Origin: Agromyces sp. SYSU T00194 | Lineage (GTDB): Bacteria; Actinomycetota; Actinomycetes; Actinomycetales; Microbacteriaceae | DNA length: 64,000 nt | Direction of reading: 5' to 3' | Assembly (NCBI RefSeq): GCF_040496035.1 | Contig: NZ_JBEPJZ010000001.1 | Location: forward strand, 1,426,001 to 1,490,000 | Part shown: in pieces, positions 42,745 through 52,155 of the stretch | How positions within the stretch are numbered: the stretch's first letter is position 1 | Layout of the letters: each line of letters starts with the position of its first letter | Translations under genes and position numbers: made by a program | The notes under the pieces: model-generated | Seen by the model: the letters and a program-made list of their open reading frames with translations, nothing else | Databases searched by the model: none | Told to the model about the DNA's origin: nothing

Positions 42745-42756
42745 GTGCACGCCAAC
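42742..42756. promoter_or_regulatory. Candidate XylR operator
   Basis: GTTG (42742-42745) and CAAC (42753-42756) are short inverted arms 7 nt apart that overlap the -10. Pairing outside the arms is partial. The position suits repression. Confidence 0.45.
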
Positions 42757-42790
42757 AAACTCACCGATGACGCTGGAAGGCGGCACCACC

Positions 42791-43981
42791 ATGGCCCTCG
42801 CGCCCACCCGCGACGACAAGTTCTCCTTCGGCCTCTGGACGATCGGCTACAACGGCACCGATCCGTTCGGCGGGCCCACGAGGCATCCGCTCGATGTCGT
42901 GCACGCCGTCGAGCAGCTCTCCGAGCTCGGCGCCTACGGCCTGACCTTCCACGACGACGACCTGTTCGCGTTCGGCTCGACCGACGCCGAGCGCCAGACC
43001 CGGATCGACCGGCTGAAGGGTGCGCTGGCCGACACCGGCATCGTGGTGCCGATGGTGACCACGAACCTCTTCAGCGCGCCGGTGTTCAAGGACGGCGGCT
43101 TCACTTCGAACGACCGGCAGGTGCGCCGGTTCGCGCTGCGCAAGGTGCTGCGCAACCTCGACCTCGCCGCCGAGCTCGGCGCGAAGACCTTCGTGATGTG
43201 GGGCGGCCGCGAGGGCGCCGAGTACGACTCCGCGAAGGACATCCGCCAGGCCCTCGAGCGGTACCGCGAGGCCGTGAACCTCCTCGGCGACTACGTGACC
43301 GATCGGGGCTACGACATCCGCTTCGCGATCGAGCCGAAGCCGAACGAGCCGCGCGGCGACATCCTGCTGCCGACGCTCGGGCACGCGATCGCGTTCATCG
43401 ACTCGCTCGAGCGGCCCGAGCTCGTGGGCCTGAACCCCGAGGTCGGGCACGAGCAGATGGCGGGCCTGAACTTCACCGCCGGCATCGCCCAGGCGCTCTA
43501 CCACGGCAAGCTCTTCCACATCGACCTGAACGGCCAGCGCGGCATCAAGTACGACCAGGACCTCGTCTTCGGCCACGGCGACCTGCACAACGCGTTCTCG
43601 CTCGTCGACCTCCTGGAGCACGGCGGCCCCGGCGGCGTGCCGGCCTACGACGGCCCGCGGCACTTCGACTACAAGCCGAGCCGCACCGAGGACGAGACCG
43701 GCGTCTGGGACTCGGCCGCTGCGAACATGCGAACCTACCTGCTGCTGAAGGAGCGCGCCGCGGCCTTCCGCGCCGACCCCGAGGTGCAGGAGGCCCTCGC
43801 GGCCGCGAAGGTGCCCGAGCTCGCGCAGCCCACCCTCGGCGAGGGTGAGGGCTACGACGACCTGCTCGCCGACCGCTCGGCGTTCGAGGACTTCGACCCG
43901 AGCGCCTACCTCGGCGGCAGGGGCTTCGGGTTCGTGCGGCTGCAGCAGCTCGCGACCGAGCACCTGCTCGGCGCGCGCTGA
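42791..43981 (+). CDS. xylA: Xylose isomerase
   Basis: 396 residues, the short class I type of actinobacteria. Start at 42791 with GGAAGG 10 nt before; an in-frame ATG at 42767 is also possible. Catalytic and metal residues are visible: His in LTFHDDD, Glu in WGGREG, Glu/Lys in AIEPKPNEP, Glu/His in [10 protein letters not shown], Asp in HIDLNGQ and Asp in FDYKPSR. It isomerises xylose to xylulose in the cytoplasm and is cotranscribed with the kinase 25 nt downstream. Confidence 0.97.
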   Translation: MALAPTRDDKFSFGLWTIGYNGTDPFGGPTRHPLDVVHAVEQLSELGAYGLTFHDDDLFAFGSTDAERQTRIDRLKGALADTGIVVPMVTTNLFSAPVFKDGGFTSNDRQVRRFALRKVLRNLDLAAELGAKTFVMWGGREGAEYDSAKDIRQALERYREAVNLLGDYVTDRGYDIRFAIEPKPNEPRGDILLPTLGHAIAFIDSLERPELVGLNPEVGHEQMAGLNFTAGIAQALYHGKLFHIDLNGQRGIKYDQDLVFGHGDLHNAFSLVDLLEHGGPGGVPAYDGPRHFDYKPSRTEDETGVWDSAAANMRTYLLLKERAAAFRADPEVQEALAAAKVPELAQPTLGEGEGYDDLLADRSAFEDFDPSAYLGGRGFGFVRLQQLATEHLLGAR

Positions 43982-44006
43982 GGTGCGCGGGCGGGAGGAG
44001 CAGGGC

Positions 44007-45428
44007 ATGACGCTGGTCGCCGGGGTCGACTCGTCGACCCAGAGCTGCAAGGTCGTGGTGGCGGATGCCGCGACGGGTCGCATCGCGCGCACCGGTCGCG
44101 CGACGCATCCCGACGGCACCGAGGTCGACCCCGCTGCGTGGTGGGAGGCCCTGCAGGCGGCGATCGCCGACGCGGGCGGGCTCGACGACGTCGACGCGAT
44201 CTCGATCGGCGGCCAGCAGCACGGCATGGTCGTGCTCGACGACGCCGGTCGGGTCATCCGCCCCGCCCTGCTCTGGAACGACACGCGCAGCGCGGGAGCC
44301 GCGACCGACCTGATCGCCGAGGTCGGCGCGGCGGAGTACGCCCGGCGCGCGGGCCTCGTGCCGGTGGCGTCGTTCACCGCCACCAAGCTGCGCTGGCTGC
44401 GCGACGCGGAGCCGGCGAACGCCGCCCGGGTCGCCGCGGTCGCCCTGCCCCACGACTGGCTCACCTGGCGGCTGCGCGGCTACGGGCCGGCCGGCGAGTC
44501 CGCGCTCGGGCCCGACCTGCACGCGCTCACGACCGACCGATCCGACGCCTCGGGCACCGGCTACTGGTCGCCCGCGACGGGCGAGTACGACCGCGACCTG
44601 CTCGTGCGCGCGCTCGGCCATGATGCGATCCTGCCCCGGGTCCTGGGGGCGGCGGATGCTTCGGGCCGCACGCCGTCCGGCGTGCTCGTGGGCCCCGGCT
44701 GCGGCGACAACGCGGGGGCCGCCCTCGGGCTCGGCGCCCGCGCCGGCGACGCGGTCGTCTCGCTCGGCACGAGCGGCACCGTCTTCGCGGTGACCTCCGT
44801 GCCCGTCACCGACCCGACGGGCACGATCGCCGGCTTCGCCGACGCGGGCGGTGCCTTCCTGCCGCTCATCGCCACGCTGAACGCCGCGCGCGTGCTCGAC
44901 TCGACCGCCGCCCTGCTCGGCGTCGACCACGACGAGCTCGGGCGGCTGGCCCTCGCGTCCGAGCCCGGCGCCGGCGGGGTCGTGCTCGTGCCCTGGTTCG
45001 AGGGCGAGCGCACGCCCGACCTGCCGACGGCCCGCGCCAGCGTGCATGGGCTGTCGATCGCCTCGACGACCCGCGAGCATCTGGCCCGCGCCGCGGTCGA
45101 GGGCATGCTCTGCGGCCTCGGTGAGGGGCTCGATGCGATCCTCGCCGGCGGCGTGGAGGTGTCGCGCGTGCTGCTCGTCGGCGGCGCCGCCGCGAACCCC
45201 GCGGTGCGGGAGGTCGCGGCGACGGTGTTCGGCGTGCCCGTGGACGTTCCGGAACCCGGCGAGTACGTGGCGCTCGGCGCCGCCGTGCAGGCGGCCTGGG
45301 CGCTCACGGGCGAGCGGCCCGACTGGACCACCCCGGTCGCGGCATCCGCCGCCGCGGCCGGGGTTCCCGCAGTGCGCGAGCGCTACCGCGAGGTCGCCGC
45401 CGGCGCTGCGGCGCTCGTGCGCCCCTGA
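44007..45428 (+). CDS. xylB: Xylulokinase
   Basis: 473 residues, FGGY family. ATG at 44007 with GGGAGGAG upstream. The N-terminal nucleotide loop is [13 protein letters not shown], the substrate loop GGQQHGMV, and the catalytic base Asp is in [27 protein letters not shown] is the adenosine site. It phosphorylates xylulose made by XylA and feeds the pentose phosphate pathway. No xylose transporter is present next to the pair. Confidence 0.96.
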   Translation: MTLVAGVDSSTQSCKVVVADAATGRIARTGRATHPDGTEVDPAAWWEALQAAIADAGGLDDVDAISIGGQQHGMVVLDDAGRVIRPALLWNDTRSAGAATDLIAEVGAAEYARRAGLVPVASFTATKLRWLRDAEPANAARVAAVALPHDWLTWRLRGYGPAGESALGPDLHALTTDRSDASGTGYWSPATGEYDRDLLVRALGHDAILPRVLGAADASGRTPSGVLVGPGCGDNAGAALGLGARAGDAVVSLGTSGTVFAVTSVPVTDPTGTIAGFADAGGAFLPLIATLNAARVLDSTAALLGVDHDELGRLALASEPGAGGVVLVPWFEGERTPDLPTARASVHGLSIASTTREHLARAAVEGMLCGLGEGLDAILAGGVEVSRVLLVGGAAANPAVREVAATVFGVPVDVPEPGEYVALGAAVQAAWALTGERPDWTTPVAASAAAAGVPAVRERYREVAAGAAALVRP

Positions 45429-45435
45429 CCCGCGC

Positions 45436-46956
45436 TCAGCCCTCCACGGCGGGCTCGGTCGGGGCGGGCTCCTCGAGCGGTGCCGGCCGCACCGGCCACA
45501 TGACCGCCGTGTAGAGCGCCGCGCCGATGATCGCGCCGATGACCCAGGCGAACCCGCTCAGCACCGCGAGTGCGGGCAGCCAGACCGTGAGCACCGAGAA
45601 CACCGCCGCGACGGCGAACGCGATGAGCGCGCGGGCGTTCCAGCCCTTCTGGTAGTGGTACCGCGCGACGGGGTTCATCGTGTAGAGGTCCTCGACCTTC
45701 AGCATGCGCCGCTGGATCAGGTAGTAGTCGGCGACGAGGATGCCGTAGAGCGGCGCGAGCACGGCGCCGAGCGTGTCGACGAAGGTCGGCAGGCCGATGT
45801 TCGAGATGACCGCGACCCAGAGGGCGCCGACCACGAACCCGATGATCGCCGTGAGGTAGCCGCCCGACGTGAAGCTGATGCGCTGCGGCGCCAGGTTCGA
45901 CAGGTCGTACGCCGGCGGGATGAAGTTCGCCACGAGGTTGATGCCGATGGTGGCGAGCAGGAACGTGATCGCCGCGACGATCGAGAGGAACACGTTGCCG
46001 ACGACCCCGACGATGTCGGCCGGGTTCGTGAGCGGCTCGCCCTGGCCGTCCTGCAGCACGATGTAGGCGCCGGCGGTGATGAACAGGCTGAGGAAGGTGA
46101 AGAACGTCAGGCTCACCGGCAGCCCGGTGAAGTTGCCGAGCCGCATGCTCTTCTCGCTCTTGGAGAACCGCGCGAAGTCGCCGAAGTTGATGATGACCGC
46201 CGAGAAGTAGGCGATCATCGTGCCGATCACGCTGAAGAACGCCGCGACCGCCGCCCAGCCCTCGACGCTGGAGTTGTTGAAGATCGACCCGACCGCGGGC
46301 AGCAGCGCGTCGCCGGCCTGCACCCAGATCGCCACGAGCAGCGCGAGCATGACCACGTAGACCGCCGGCCCGGCGAAGTTCAGGAACCGCTCGATCCACG
46401 TGATGCCGCGGATGAACAGGAGCACCTGGATGCCGGCGACGATCAGGTACGAGACCCAGTCGACGAGGTTCATGCCGAGGAAGGTGGCCCCGCCCGTCGC
46501 CTCGCCCGTCGCACCGATGATCGCGTTGATCGCGAGCGCCACCGCGGTCGACGCGAAGTAGGTCTGCGCGCCGTACCAGAAGATCGCCACGATGCCGCGT
46601 ACCAGGGCCGGGAACTGCGCACCGCGCACGCCCATGCTCGCGCGGGCCATGACCGCGTACGGGATGCCGTACCTGACGCTCGGCTTGCCGGTCAGGTTCA
46701 CGAGGAAGTTCACGAACAGGCCGGCCAGGATGATCGCCGCGAAGACGTACCAGCCGTTGATGCCGGCGGTGATGAAGAGGGATGCCGCGAGGGTGTAGCC
46801 CGCGAGGCTCTGGACGTCGTTGGTCCAGACGTTGAAGATCTCGAATGCGCCCCATCGCCGCTTGTCCTTCGCGAGCGGGGCGAGGTCCTCGTTGAACAGG
46901 CCGGGATCCGGTGCGGTGCCGGCATCGGTGTCGGTGTCGACGACGGTCTCGCTCAT
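45436..46956 (-). CDS. NCS1 family nucleobase:cation symporter
   Basis: 506 residues with about 12 membrane segments. The N-terminal FNEDLAPLAKDKRRWGAFEIFNVWTNDVQSL segment is the NCS1 signature, and NIGLPTFVDTLGAVLAPLYGILVADYYLI near the C-terminal third is typical. It should import a purine, pyrimidine, hydantoin or allantoin-like compound with Na or H. The start at 46956 has GAAGGAG upstream. It converges on xylB with only 7 nt between, and no catabolic gene for a nucleobase is close, so the substrate is open. Confidence 0.92.
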   Translation of the reverse strand: MSETVVDTDTDAGTAPDPGLFNEDLAPLAKDKRRWGAFEIFNVWTNDVQSLAGYTLAASLFITAGINGWYVFAAIILAGLFVNFLVNLTGKPSVRYGIPYAVMARASMGVRGAQFPALVRGIVAIFWYGAQTYFASTAVALAINAIIGATGEATGGATFLGMNLVDWVSYLIVAGIQVLLFIRGITWIERFLNFAGPAVYVVMLALLVAIWVQAGDALLPAVGSIFNNSSVEGWAAVAAFFSVIGTMIAYFSAVIINFGDFARFSKSEKSMRLGNFTGLPVSLTFFTFLSLFITAGAYIVLQDGQGEPLTNPADIVGVVGNVFLSIVAAITFLLATIGINLVANFIPPAYDLSNLAPQRISFTSGGYLTAIIGFVVGALWVAVISNIGLPTFVDTLGAVLAPLYGILVADYYLIQRRMLKVEDLYTMNPVARYHYQKGWNARALIAFAVAAVFSVLTVWLPALAVLSGFAWVIGAIIGAALYTAVMWPVRPAPLEEPAPTEPAVEG

Positions 46957-47137
46957 CTCGTGCTCCTTCGACGTGCGTTCCTGCAGGGTGGTCGGTGGCG
47001 CGTGAGGCCCGCTTCGTCGCGGCCGTTTCCGGCGAACGTACTCCGCATCGAATCGGTTCGGGTTTCGGCCGGGTAACGGCTCCGTGGCGTTCCGTTTCGG
47101 ATGCCCGCGCGTCACCCCCGACCCCTACGATGAGCCC

Positions 47138-47749
47138 ATGACGCAGCCGTCTTCGCGGGACGACCTCCTCGCCCAGTCCGAACTCCGACTCTGGGAGTTG
47201 CTGCACCACGTCGACACGATGAGCGCCTACCAGCGGCGCGTGCCGCTGCCCGGCGACGGGCGCGACCGCAGCGTCGCCGACGTGCTGGCCCACCTGCGCG
47301 CCTGGCACGCGCTCTTCGTGGGGTGGGTCGAGGCGGATGCCGCGGGAGAGGTGCCCGCATTCCCGGCCGACGGCTACACCTGGGACGAGCTCGACGAGCT
47401 CAACGTCGAGCTGCGCGAGCGCTTCCGGCTCGACGACCTCGACCGGGCGATCGAGGCGCTCCACGCGAGCCACGCCGCCGCCGAGGCGGCGCTCGATGGG
47501 CTCGACGACGAGGTATTGGCCGATCCGGCACGGTATCCGTGGCTGGGTGGCCAGACCCTGCTCGAGGTGGCGCACGAGTGCCTCGGGGGGCACTACGTGT
47601 GGGCGCGCGACGAGCTCCGGGCGCGCTACGACGGCTCCGCGGGCACCCTCGTCGGCGACATGGACGCCGGGCCGTTCGTGGGCCAGGAGGGCGAGTCCGA
47701 TGCCGCCGCGCCGGGGCCAAGGCGCCAGGAGCCCGCGCGCGACGCCTGA
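47138..47749 (+). CDS. ClbS/DfsB family four-helix bundle protein
   Basis: 203 residues from the ATG at 47138; an upstream in-frame start at 47084 lacks support. TACGAT (47126-47131) ends 6 nt before it, so leaderless. The helical pattern with DVLAHLRAWHALFVGWVEA and LLEVAHECLGGHYVWARDEL is the DUF1706/ClbS type of the DinB-like superfamily, with scattered His that could bind metal. ClbS in E. coli protects from colibactin; in other bacteria the function is unknown. A loose acidic/basic tail ends it. Confidence 0.8.
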   Translation: MTQPSSRDDLLAQSELRLWELLHHVDTMSAYQRRVPLPGDGRDRSVADVLAHLRAWHALFVGWVEADAAGEVPAFPADGYTWDELDELNVELRERFRLDDLDRAIEALHASHAAAEAALDGLDDEVLADPARYPWLGGQTLLEVAHECLGGHYVWARDELRARYDGSAGTLVGDMDAGPFVGQEGESDAAAPGPRRQEPARDA

Positions 47750-47760
47750 GCGCGCGCCTC

Positions 47761-47862
47761 GTGTACGCGCTTACACCCGGGGCATCCGATCGGTCAATCC
47801 CCTATCGAGGGGCCATGGTCGCGCCTACCGTTCTCATGTGGCCCGAGCTCGGATGCTCGGGC
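47761..47862 (+). promoter_or_regulatory. Three dyads upstream of the 54-residue membrane peptide
   Basis: GTGTA-N6-TACAC (47761-47776), CCCCT-ATCG-AGGGG (47799-47812) and GCCCGAGC-N6-GCTCGGGC (47841-47862) lie in order, followed by GGAAGGAG. They may be operator, promoter and leader hairpin. This is unusually dense for so small a gene. Confidence 0.5.
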
Positions 47863-47887
47863 CGAACTACGGAAGGAGCACCTCCCA

Positions 47888-48052
47888 ATGAACATCCTGC
47901 TCATCATCGTCGGGATCATCGCCATCGTCCTGCTGCTCACCGGCGGACTGGTCGAGTCGCTGCAGTTCCTGCTCTGGGTCGGCATCGTGCTCGCCGTGAT
48001 CGCGCTGATCGTCTGGCTCGTCCGGTCGCTGGGGGGACGCAACACCGTGTGA
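47888..48052 (+). CDS. Small hydrophobic membrane protein, 54 residues
   Basis: It starts MNILLIIVGIIAIVLLLTGG and has two membrane segments (about 2-18 and 28-46) separated by VESLQF, with a short basic tail (VRSLGGRNTV). GGAAGGAG (47871-47878) lies 9 nt before the ATG, so translation signals are good. Codon use (C/G at nearly every third position) supports a real gene. No family is recognised. Small proteins of this kind are often induced by envelope stress, but the sequence does not prove it. Confidence 0.75.
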   Translation: MNILLIIVGIIAIVLLLTGGLVESLQFLLWVGIVLAVIALIVWLVRSLGGRNTV

Positions 48053-48112
48053 CCGCGACGACTCCGTGCGACCGATGAGGTCCACGGCGCGCCCGTTCGC
48101 GGGCGGTGCGAG

Positions 48113-48138
48113 GGGCGGCCAACTGGGGAGGGCCGCCC
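48113..48138. terminator. Terminator hairpin
   Basis: GGGCGGCC (48113-48120) and GGCCGCCC (48131-48138) form an 8-bp stem with a 10-nt loop, followed by TT. It lies after the small membrane protein gene and faces the convergent DUF7882 gene. Confidence 0.65.
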
Positions 48139-48226
48139 TTCGTCATGTCCGGACGGGGTGCGGGTCGGTCGGTTCGTTCGGTTCGGCCGGCCGGTCGCCG
48201 GCGGGTCGGCTGCGGCCGGCGGGGGG

Positions 48227-48550
48227 TCACTCGCCCGGGAAGGGCTCGTCCTCGCTGGGCTCCGGGACGAGCTGCAGCCCGTTCGTGCTGTTCGCGGTGA
48301 CCATGAGCTGTTCGAGCCACACGCGGTTGAGCGTCGGACGGCGGCTGCCGTCGAACACGAACTGCAGGGGGATCGACTCGTGGATCCAGATCGTGCTGCG
48401 ACCGCTGCCGTTCTCGGCGCCGTGGTCCCACGACATGGTGAAGCTCTCGGAGCGCCGGAGCTTGTTCGTGATGGCGACCTTCAGGTGCGCCAGGGTGCGG
48501 TCGTCGATCTCGATCTCTCGCGTCGACGATCCGTAGATCAGCTTGCCCAT
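48227..48550 (-). CDS. DUF7882 family small protein (often misnamed ATP-dependent DNA ligase)
   Basis: 107 residues beginning MGKLIYGSSTREIEIDDRTL. The pattern KLIYG, IDDRTLAHLKVAI, a WDHG-like loop, SIPLQFVF, and PTLNRVWLEQLMVTANS-NGLQLVPEP is what I recall of a small protein found in many copies across Microbacteriaceae and often annotated as a DNA ligase. It has no ligase motif (no KxDG) and is far too short for one. The role is unknown. TAGAGT (48562-48557 on the minus strand) ends 6 nt before the ATG, so leaderless; the intervening GAGGAG on the plus strand is not a ribosome site. Confidence 0.85.
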   Translation of the reverse strand: MGKLIYGSSTREIEIDDRTLAHLKVAITNKLRRSESFTMSWDHGAENGSGRSTIWIHESIPLQFVFDGSRRPTLNRVWLEQLMVTANSTNGLQLVPEPSEDEPFPGE

Positions 48551-48699
48551 GAGGAGACTCTAGTGTCCCCCGGGGGTATTCGATGACACGAGTTCCGGCG
48601 GCTCCGATCGGGCTCGGGGGGCAGCACTGATGACGCCCCGATCCGCCGGGAGGATGCTCGGCCCGAGGGCGCAACGGAGCGCCCGGAACGGAGTTCGAC

Positions 48700-49116
48700 A
48701 TGATCACCCGGACGATGCGGAACGTGGGGGCCGGCGTCGGCCTCGGCGCCGCGATGGTACTCGGGTCGGGGGCGGCCGCGTTCGCCTTCGACTGCTTCAA
48801 CGACAGCAGGTCGGCGCAGGGCAACGCCAAGGCGGGCGAGCACTCGCAGGTCTGGTTCACGGCGAGTGTCGAGGACTTCCTGACCTTCGAGCTCGGCCTC
48901 GGGGCCGAGGAGGTCGATTGCGTGCTCGAGGCGTGGACCGGCGCCGGCTACCCGACCTCGGTGACCATCATGGCCGGCGGTGCGCGCGGATCGGGCGGCG
49001 TGATCGCCGGCAACAACCCGGTCGACGCGGTGCTGTCCGACGGGCACGGCATCGATCACCTCGAGGACTCATACCTCCCCGTCCTCTTCCCGATGATCGA
49101 GGCCTGCACCAGCTGA
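48700..49116 (+). CDS. Secreted protein of unknown function
   Basis: 138 residues. ATG at 48700 with GGAG about 7 nt before. The signal peptide (about 1-29) ends GAAAFA before FDCFND. The mature part of about 110 residues is acidic with three Cys (in DCFN, VDCVLEAW and IEACTS), so a disulfide is possible. No family is recognised. It stands between two hairpins and is therefore a single-gene unit. Confidence 0.75.
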   Translation: MITRTMRNVGAGVGLGAAMVLGSGAAAFAFDCFNDSRSAQGNAKAGEHSQVWFTASVEDFLTFELGLGAEEVDCVLEAWTGAGYPTSVTIMAGGARGSGGVIAGNNPVDAVLSDGHGIDHLEDSYLPVLFPMIEACTS

Positions 49117-49135
49117 GCACCCGGCACCGGGACCC

Positions 49136-49169
49136 GATGCGCCGCGCGCCCCTGGCCGCGCGGCGCATC
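49136..49169 (+). terminator. Terminator hairpin
   Basis: A perfect 13-bp stem (GATGCGCCGCGCG with its complement) has an 8-nt loop, 19 nt after the stop of the secreted protein. Confidence 0.8.
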
Positions 49170-49209
49170 CGCGTGCCGGCAGGGCACCGGCGCGCATAGA
49201 CTGTCCGCC

Positions 49210-50220
49210 ATGTCGAGACGGCTGGCCGATGTCGCCCGCAAGGTCGGGGTCAGCGAGGCGACCGTCAGCCGCGTGCTGAACGACAAGCCGGGGGTGTCGG
49301 ATGCCACTCGGCAGGCCGTGCTCACGGCCCTCGACGTCCTCGGCTACGAACGTCCCACCAAGCTCCGCGGGGAGCGCGCGCGGCTCGTCGGCCTGGTCAT
49401 GCCCGAGCTGCAGAACCCGATCTTCCCGGCGCTCGCCGAGGTGCTGAGCGGCGGGCTGGCGCAGAACGGCTACACGCCCGTGCTGTGCACCCAGACGGCC
49501 GGCGGCATCAGCGAGGCCGACTACGTCGAGCTCCTGCTGCACCAGCAGGTGTCGGGAGTGATCTTCGCCGGCGGCGCCTACGCCCAGGACGAGGCCAATC
49601 GCGACCACTACGACCGGCTGCGCGAGCTCCGCCTGCCGACGGTGCTCGTGAACGCGCCCGTCGAGGGGATGGGCTTCGCGACCGTCTCCTGCGACGATGC
49701 GGAGTCGATGGAGCAGGCGTTCGGCCACCTCCTGCAGCTCGGCCACGAGCGCGTCGGCATCCTGCTCGGGCCGCGCGACCACATCCCCAGCCGGCGCAAG
49801 CTCGAGGCGGCGGAGCGCATGGCCCGTCGACGGGGCATCGAGCTCGGCCCCGACCGCATCGCGCACGCGCTCTACTCGCTCGAGTCGGGCCAGACCGCCG
49901 CCGCGAAGCTGCTCGAGGCGGGCGTCACGGGCATCGTGTGCGCGAGCGACCCGATGGCGCTCGGCGCGGTGCGCGCGGTGCGACGCGCGGGCCTGCGGGT
50001 TCCCGAGGACGTGTCGGTGATCGGGTACGACGACTCCGCGCTGATGAACTGCACCGAGCCGCCGCTCACGACGGTGCGCCAGCCCATCGAGTCGATGGGG
50101 CGCATGATCATCGAACTGCTCATGCGGCAGATGTCGACCGATCGCGAGATCTCCGACGAGCTCTTCTTCGCGCCCGAGCTGGTGGTGCGACGCTCCACCG
50201 CCCCGCCCGCCCGCACCTGA
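49210..50220 (+). CDS. LacI family transcriptional regulator of the alpha-glucoside cluster
   Basis: 336 residues. The N-terminal HTH (RLADVARKVGVSEATVSRVLND) is followed by a hinge and a sugar-sensing domain with the usual VIGYDDSALMNCTEPPLTTVRQP region. TAGACT (49197-49202) ends 7 nt before the ATG, so leaderless. The next gene downstream, 189 nt away, is a GH13 alpha-glucosidase followed by an ABC importer, so it should repress that operon. The gap holds repeats that are probable binding sites. The inducer is likely a maltose-type or alpha-glucoside sugar, by context. Confidence 0.9.
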   Translation: MSRRLADVARKVGVSEATVSRVLNDKPGVSDATRQAVLTALDVLGYERPTKLRGERARLVGLVMPELQNPIFPALAEVLSGGLAQNGYTPVLCTQTAGGISEADYVELLLHQQVSGVIFAGGAYAQDEANRDHYDRLRELRLPTVLVNAPVEGMGFATVSCDDAESMEQAFGHLLQLGHERVGILLGPRDHIPSRRKLEAAERMARRRGIELGPDRIAHALYSLESGQTAAAKLLEAGVTGIVCASDPMALGAVRAVRRAGLRVPEDVSVIGYDDSALMNCTEPPLTTVRQPIESMGRMIIELLMRQMSTDREISDELFFAPELVVRRSTAPPART

Positions 50221-50267
50221 CCCCAGTGGCCCGGGCGCTCGGCTCGTGCCAGTCGCCCTGCAAGAAA

Positions 50268-50338
50268 TTGACGTAATTCAACGCAAGTTGCTTACGTACA
50301 GTTTCAAAGTTGCGCAACCTTGTTGCTATCCCTACGTT
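50268..50338 (+). promoter_or_regulatory. Promoter and operator region of the alpha-glucosidase operon
   Basis: TTGCGC (50310-50315) and TACGTT (50333-50338) are 17 nt apart. AAGTTGC occurs at 50285 and 50307, 22 bp apart, and GTTGCGCAAC (50309-50318) is a perfect palindrome over the -35. ACGTAA (50271-50276) and TTACGT (50292-50297) are inverted arms. This is a locally AT-rich patch. Confidence 0.6.
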
Positions 50339-50408
50339 CGGGGGCACGACGTCGGCGTCACTCGATTCGAGGCCCGGCACCGCCGCCCGAACCGAGGAGC
50401 ACCGCAGC

Positions 50409-52106
50409 GTGACGATCCCCGCAGTCGATGCCGCGCCCGACGCGCCGCACCCCGTCGGCGACGACCTCTGGTGGCGCAGCGCCGTCATCTACCAGGTCTA
50501 CGTGCGCAGCTTCGCCGACGCGAACGGCGACGGCACGGGCGACCTCGCCGGGGTCCGCGAGCGGCTGCCGTACCTCGCCGAGCTGGGCGTCGACGCGATC
50601 TGGTTCAACCCCTGGTACCCGTCGCCCCTCGCCGACGGCGGCTACGACGTCTCCGACTACCGCGACATCCACCCCGCCTTCGGCACCCTCCGCGACGCCG
50701 AGCTGCTCATCGCCGACGCGCTGCGCCTCGGCATCCGCACGATCGTCGACATCGTCCCCAACCACGTCTCGAGCGAGCACCCGTGGTTCCGCGAGGCGCT
50801 CGCCGCCGGCCCGGGCTCGCCCGAGCGCGAGCGCTTCTGGTTCCACCCCGGCAAGGGGCCGGGCGGCGACGGCATGCCCACCGGCTGGGTCTCGAACTTC
50901 CAGGGCGAGACGTGGACCCGCACGACGAACCCCGACGGCACGCCGGGGGAGTGGTACCTGCACCTGTTCACGCCCGAGCAGCCCGACCTGAACTGGAACC
51001 ACCCCGACGTGCGCCGCGAGCACGAGGACATCCTGCGCTTCTGGTTCGACCGCGGCGTCGCGGGCGTGCGCATCGACTCGGCGGGCCTGCTGATCAAGGA
51101 TCCGACGCTGCCCGAGGTGCCCGAGCGCCCCGCGCCCGGCCAGCACCCCACCGAGGACCGCGACGAGGTGCACGAGGTGTACCGCACCTGGCGGCGCATC
51201 GCCGACTCCTACGACGGTGCCCGCGTGCTCGTCGGCGAGGTCTGGGTGCCCGACCCGAAGCGGTTCGCCGACTACCTGCGTCCCGACGAGATGCACACCG
51301 CCTTCAACTTCGACTTCATGTCGCGGGCCTGGGATGCATCGGAGCTGCGCGCCTCGATCGACCTCATGCTCGACGCGCACGCGCCTGTGGGGGCGCCGAG
51401 CACGTGGGTGCTCTCGAACCACGACGTGACCCGGCCGGTGACCCGCTACGGCCGCGAGGACTCGACGTTCGCCTTCGCGAAGAAGCGGTTCGGCACCCCG
51501 ACCGACCTCGAGCTCGGCACCCGGCGGGCCCGCGCCGCCGCGCTCCTGACCGCCGCCCTTCCCGGAAGCCTCTACCTCTACCAGGGCGACGAGCTCGGGC
51601 TGCCCGAGGTCGAGCTGCCCCGGGAGGTGCTGCAGGATCCGATGCACTTCCGGTCCGAGGGCGTCGATCCCGGGCGCGACGGATGCCGCGTGCCGATCCC
51701 CTGGCGCGGAACGCAGGCGCCGTTCGGGTTCAGCCCCGACGACGCATCGGCCGGCACCTGGCTGCCCCAGCCGGCCGACTGGGCCGACCGCACGGTCGAG
51801 GCGCAGGAGGCCGACCCCGGCTCCATGCTCCGCCTCTACCGGGAGGCGCTGCGCATCCGCCGCGCGGAGCCGGCGCTCGGCGACGGGCACCTGCGCTGGC
51901 TCGACGCGCCGCCCGGCGTGCTCGCCTTCGCCCGCGGCGACGTCGTGAACGTCACCAACCTGTCGGATGCCCCGGCCGACCTGCCGCCGCACGACGACGT
52001 CCTCCTCGCCAGCGCGCCCCTCGCGGGCGACCGGCTCCCACCAGACTCCACGGCCTGGCTGCGTGTGCGGCCCGAGCCGTCGAGGTCGCGGCCCGAAGCG
52101 CCGTGA
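50409..52106 (+). CDS. GH13 alpha-glucosidase
   Basis: 565 residues from the GTG at 50409, with GAGGAG 9 nt before it. The barrel starts DLWWRSAVIYQVYVRSFADANGDGTGDL. Catalytic residues: nucleophile Asp in GVRIDSAG, acid/base Glu in VGEVWVPD and Asp in LSNHDVTRP. No signal peptide, so it acts on imported alpha-glucosides (maltose, isomaltose or sucrose-like) in the cytoplasm. The calcium-type loop DANGDGTGD is intact. It is the first gene of an operon with a binding protein and two permeases. Confidence 0.95.
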   Translation: MTIPAVDAAPDAPHPVGDDLWWRSAVIYQVYVRSFADANGDGTGDLAGVRERLPYLAELGVDAIWFNPWYPSPLADGGYDVSDYRDIHPAFGTLRDAELLIADALRLGIRTIVDIVPNHVSSEHPWFREALAAGPGSPERERFWFHPGKGPGGDGMPTGWVSNFQGETWTRTTNPDGTPGEWYLHLFTPEQPDLNWNHPDVRREHEDILRFWFDRGVAGVRIDSAGLLIKDPTLPEVPERPAPGQHPTEDRDEVHEVYRTWRRIADSYDGARVLVGEVWVPDPKRFADYLRPDEMHTAFNFDFMSRAWDASELRASIDLMLDAHAPVGAPSTWVLSNHDVTRPVTRYGREDSTFAFAKKRFGTPTDLELGTRRARAAALLTAALPGSLYLYQGDELGLPEVELPREVLQDPMHFRSEGVDPGRDGCRVPIPWRGTQAPFGFSPDDASAGTWLPQPADWADRTVEAQEADPGSMLRLYREALRIRRAEPALGDGHLRWLDAPPGVLAFARGDVVNVTNLSDAPADLPPHDDVLLASAPLAGDRLPPDSTAWLRVRPEPSRSRPEAP

Positions 52107-52155
52107 CGCACCCTCCCTCACCCACATCCCGCACACAGCACCGAAAGGACCGACA

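Noticed and set aside
48227..48550. ATP-dependent DNA ligase
   Set aside because: The name is common for this family in databases, but there is no KxDG motif or nucleotidyltransferase domain in 107 residues.
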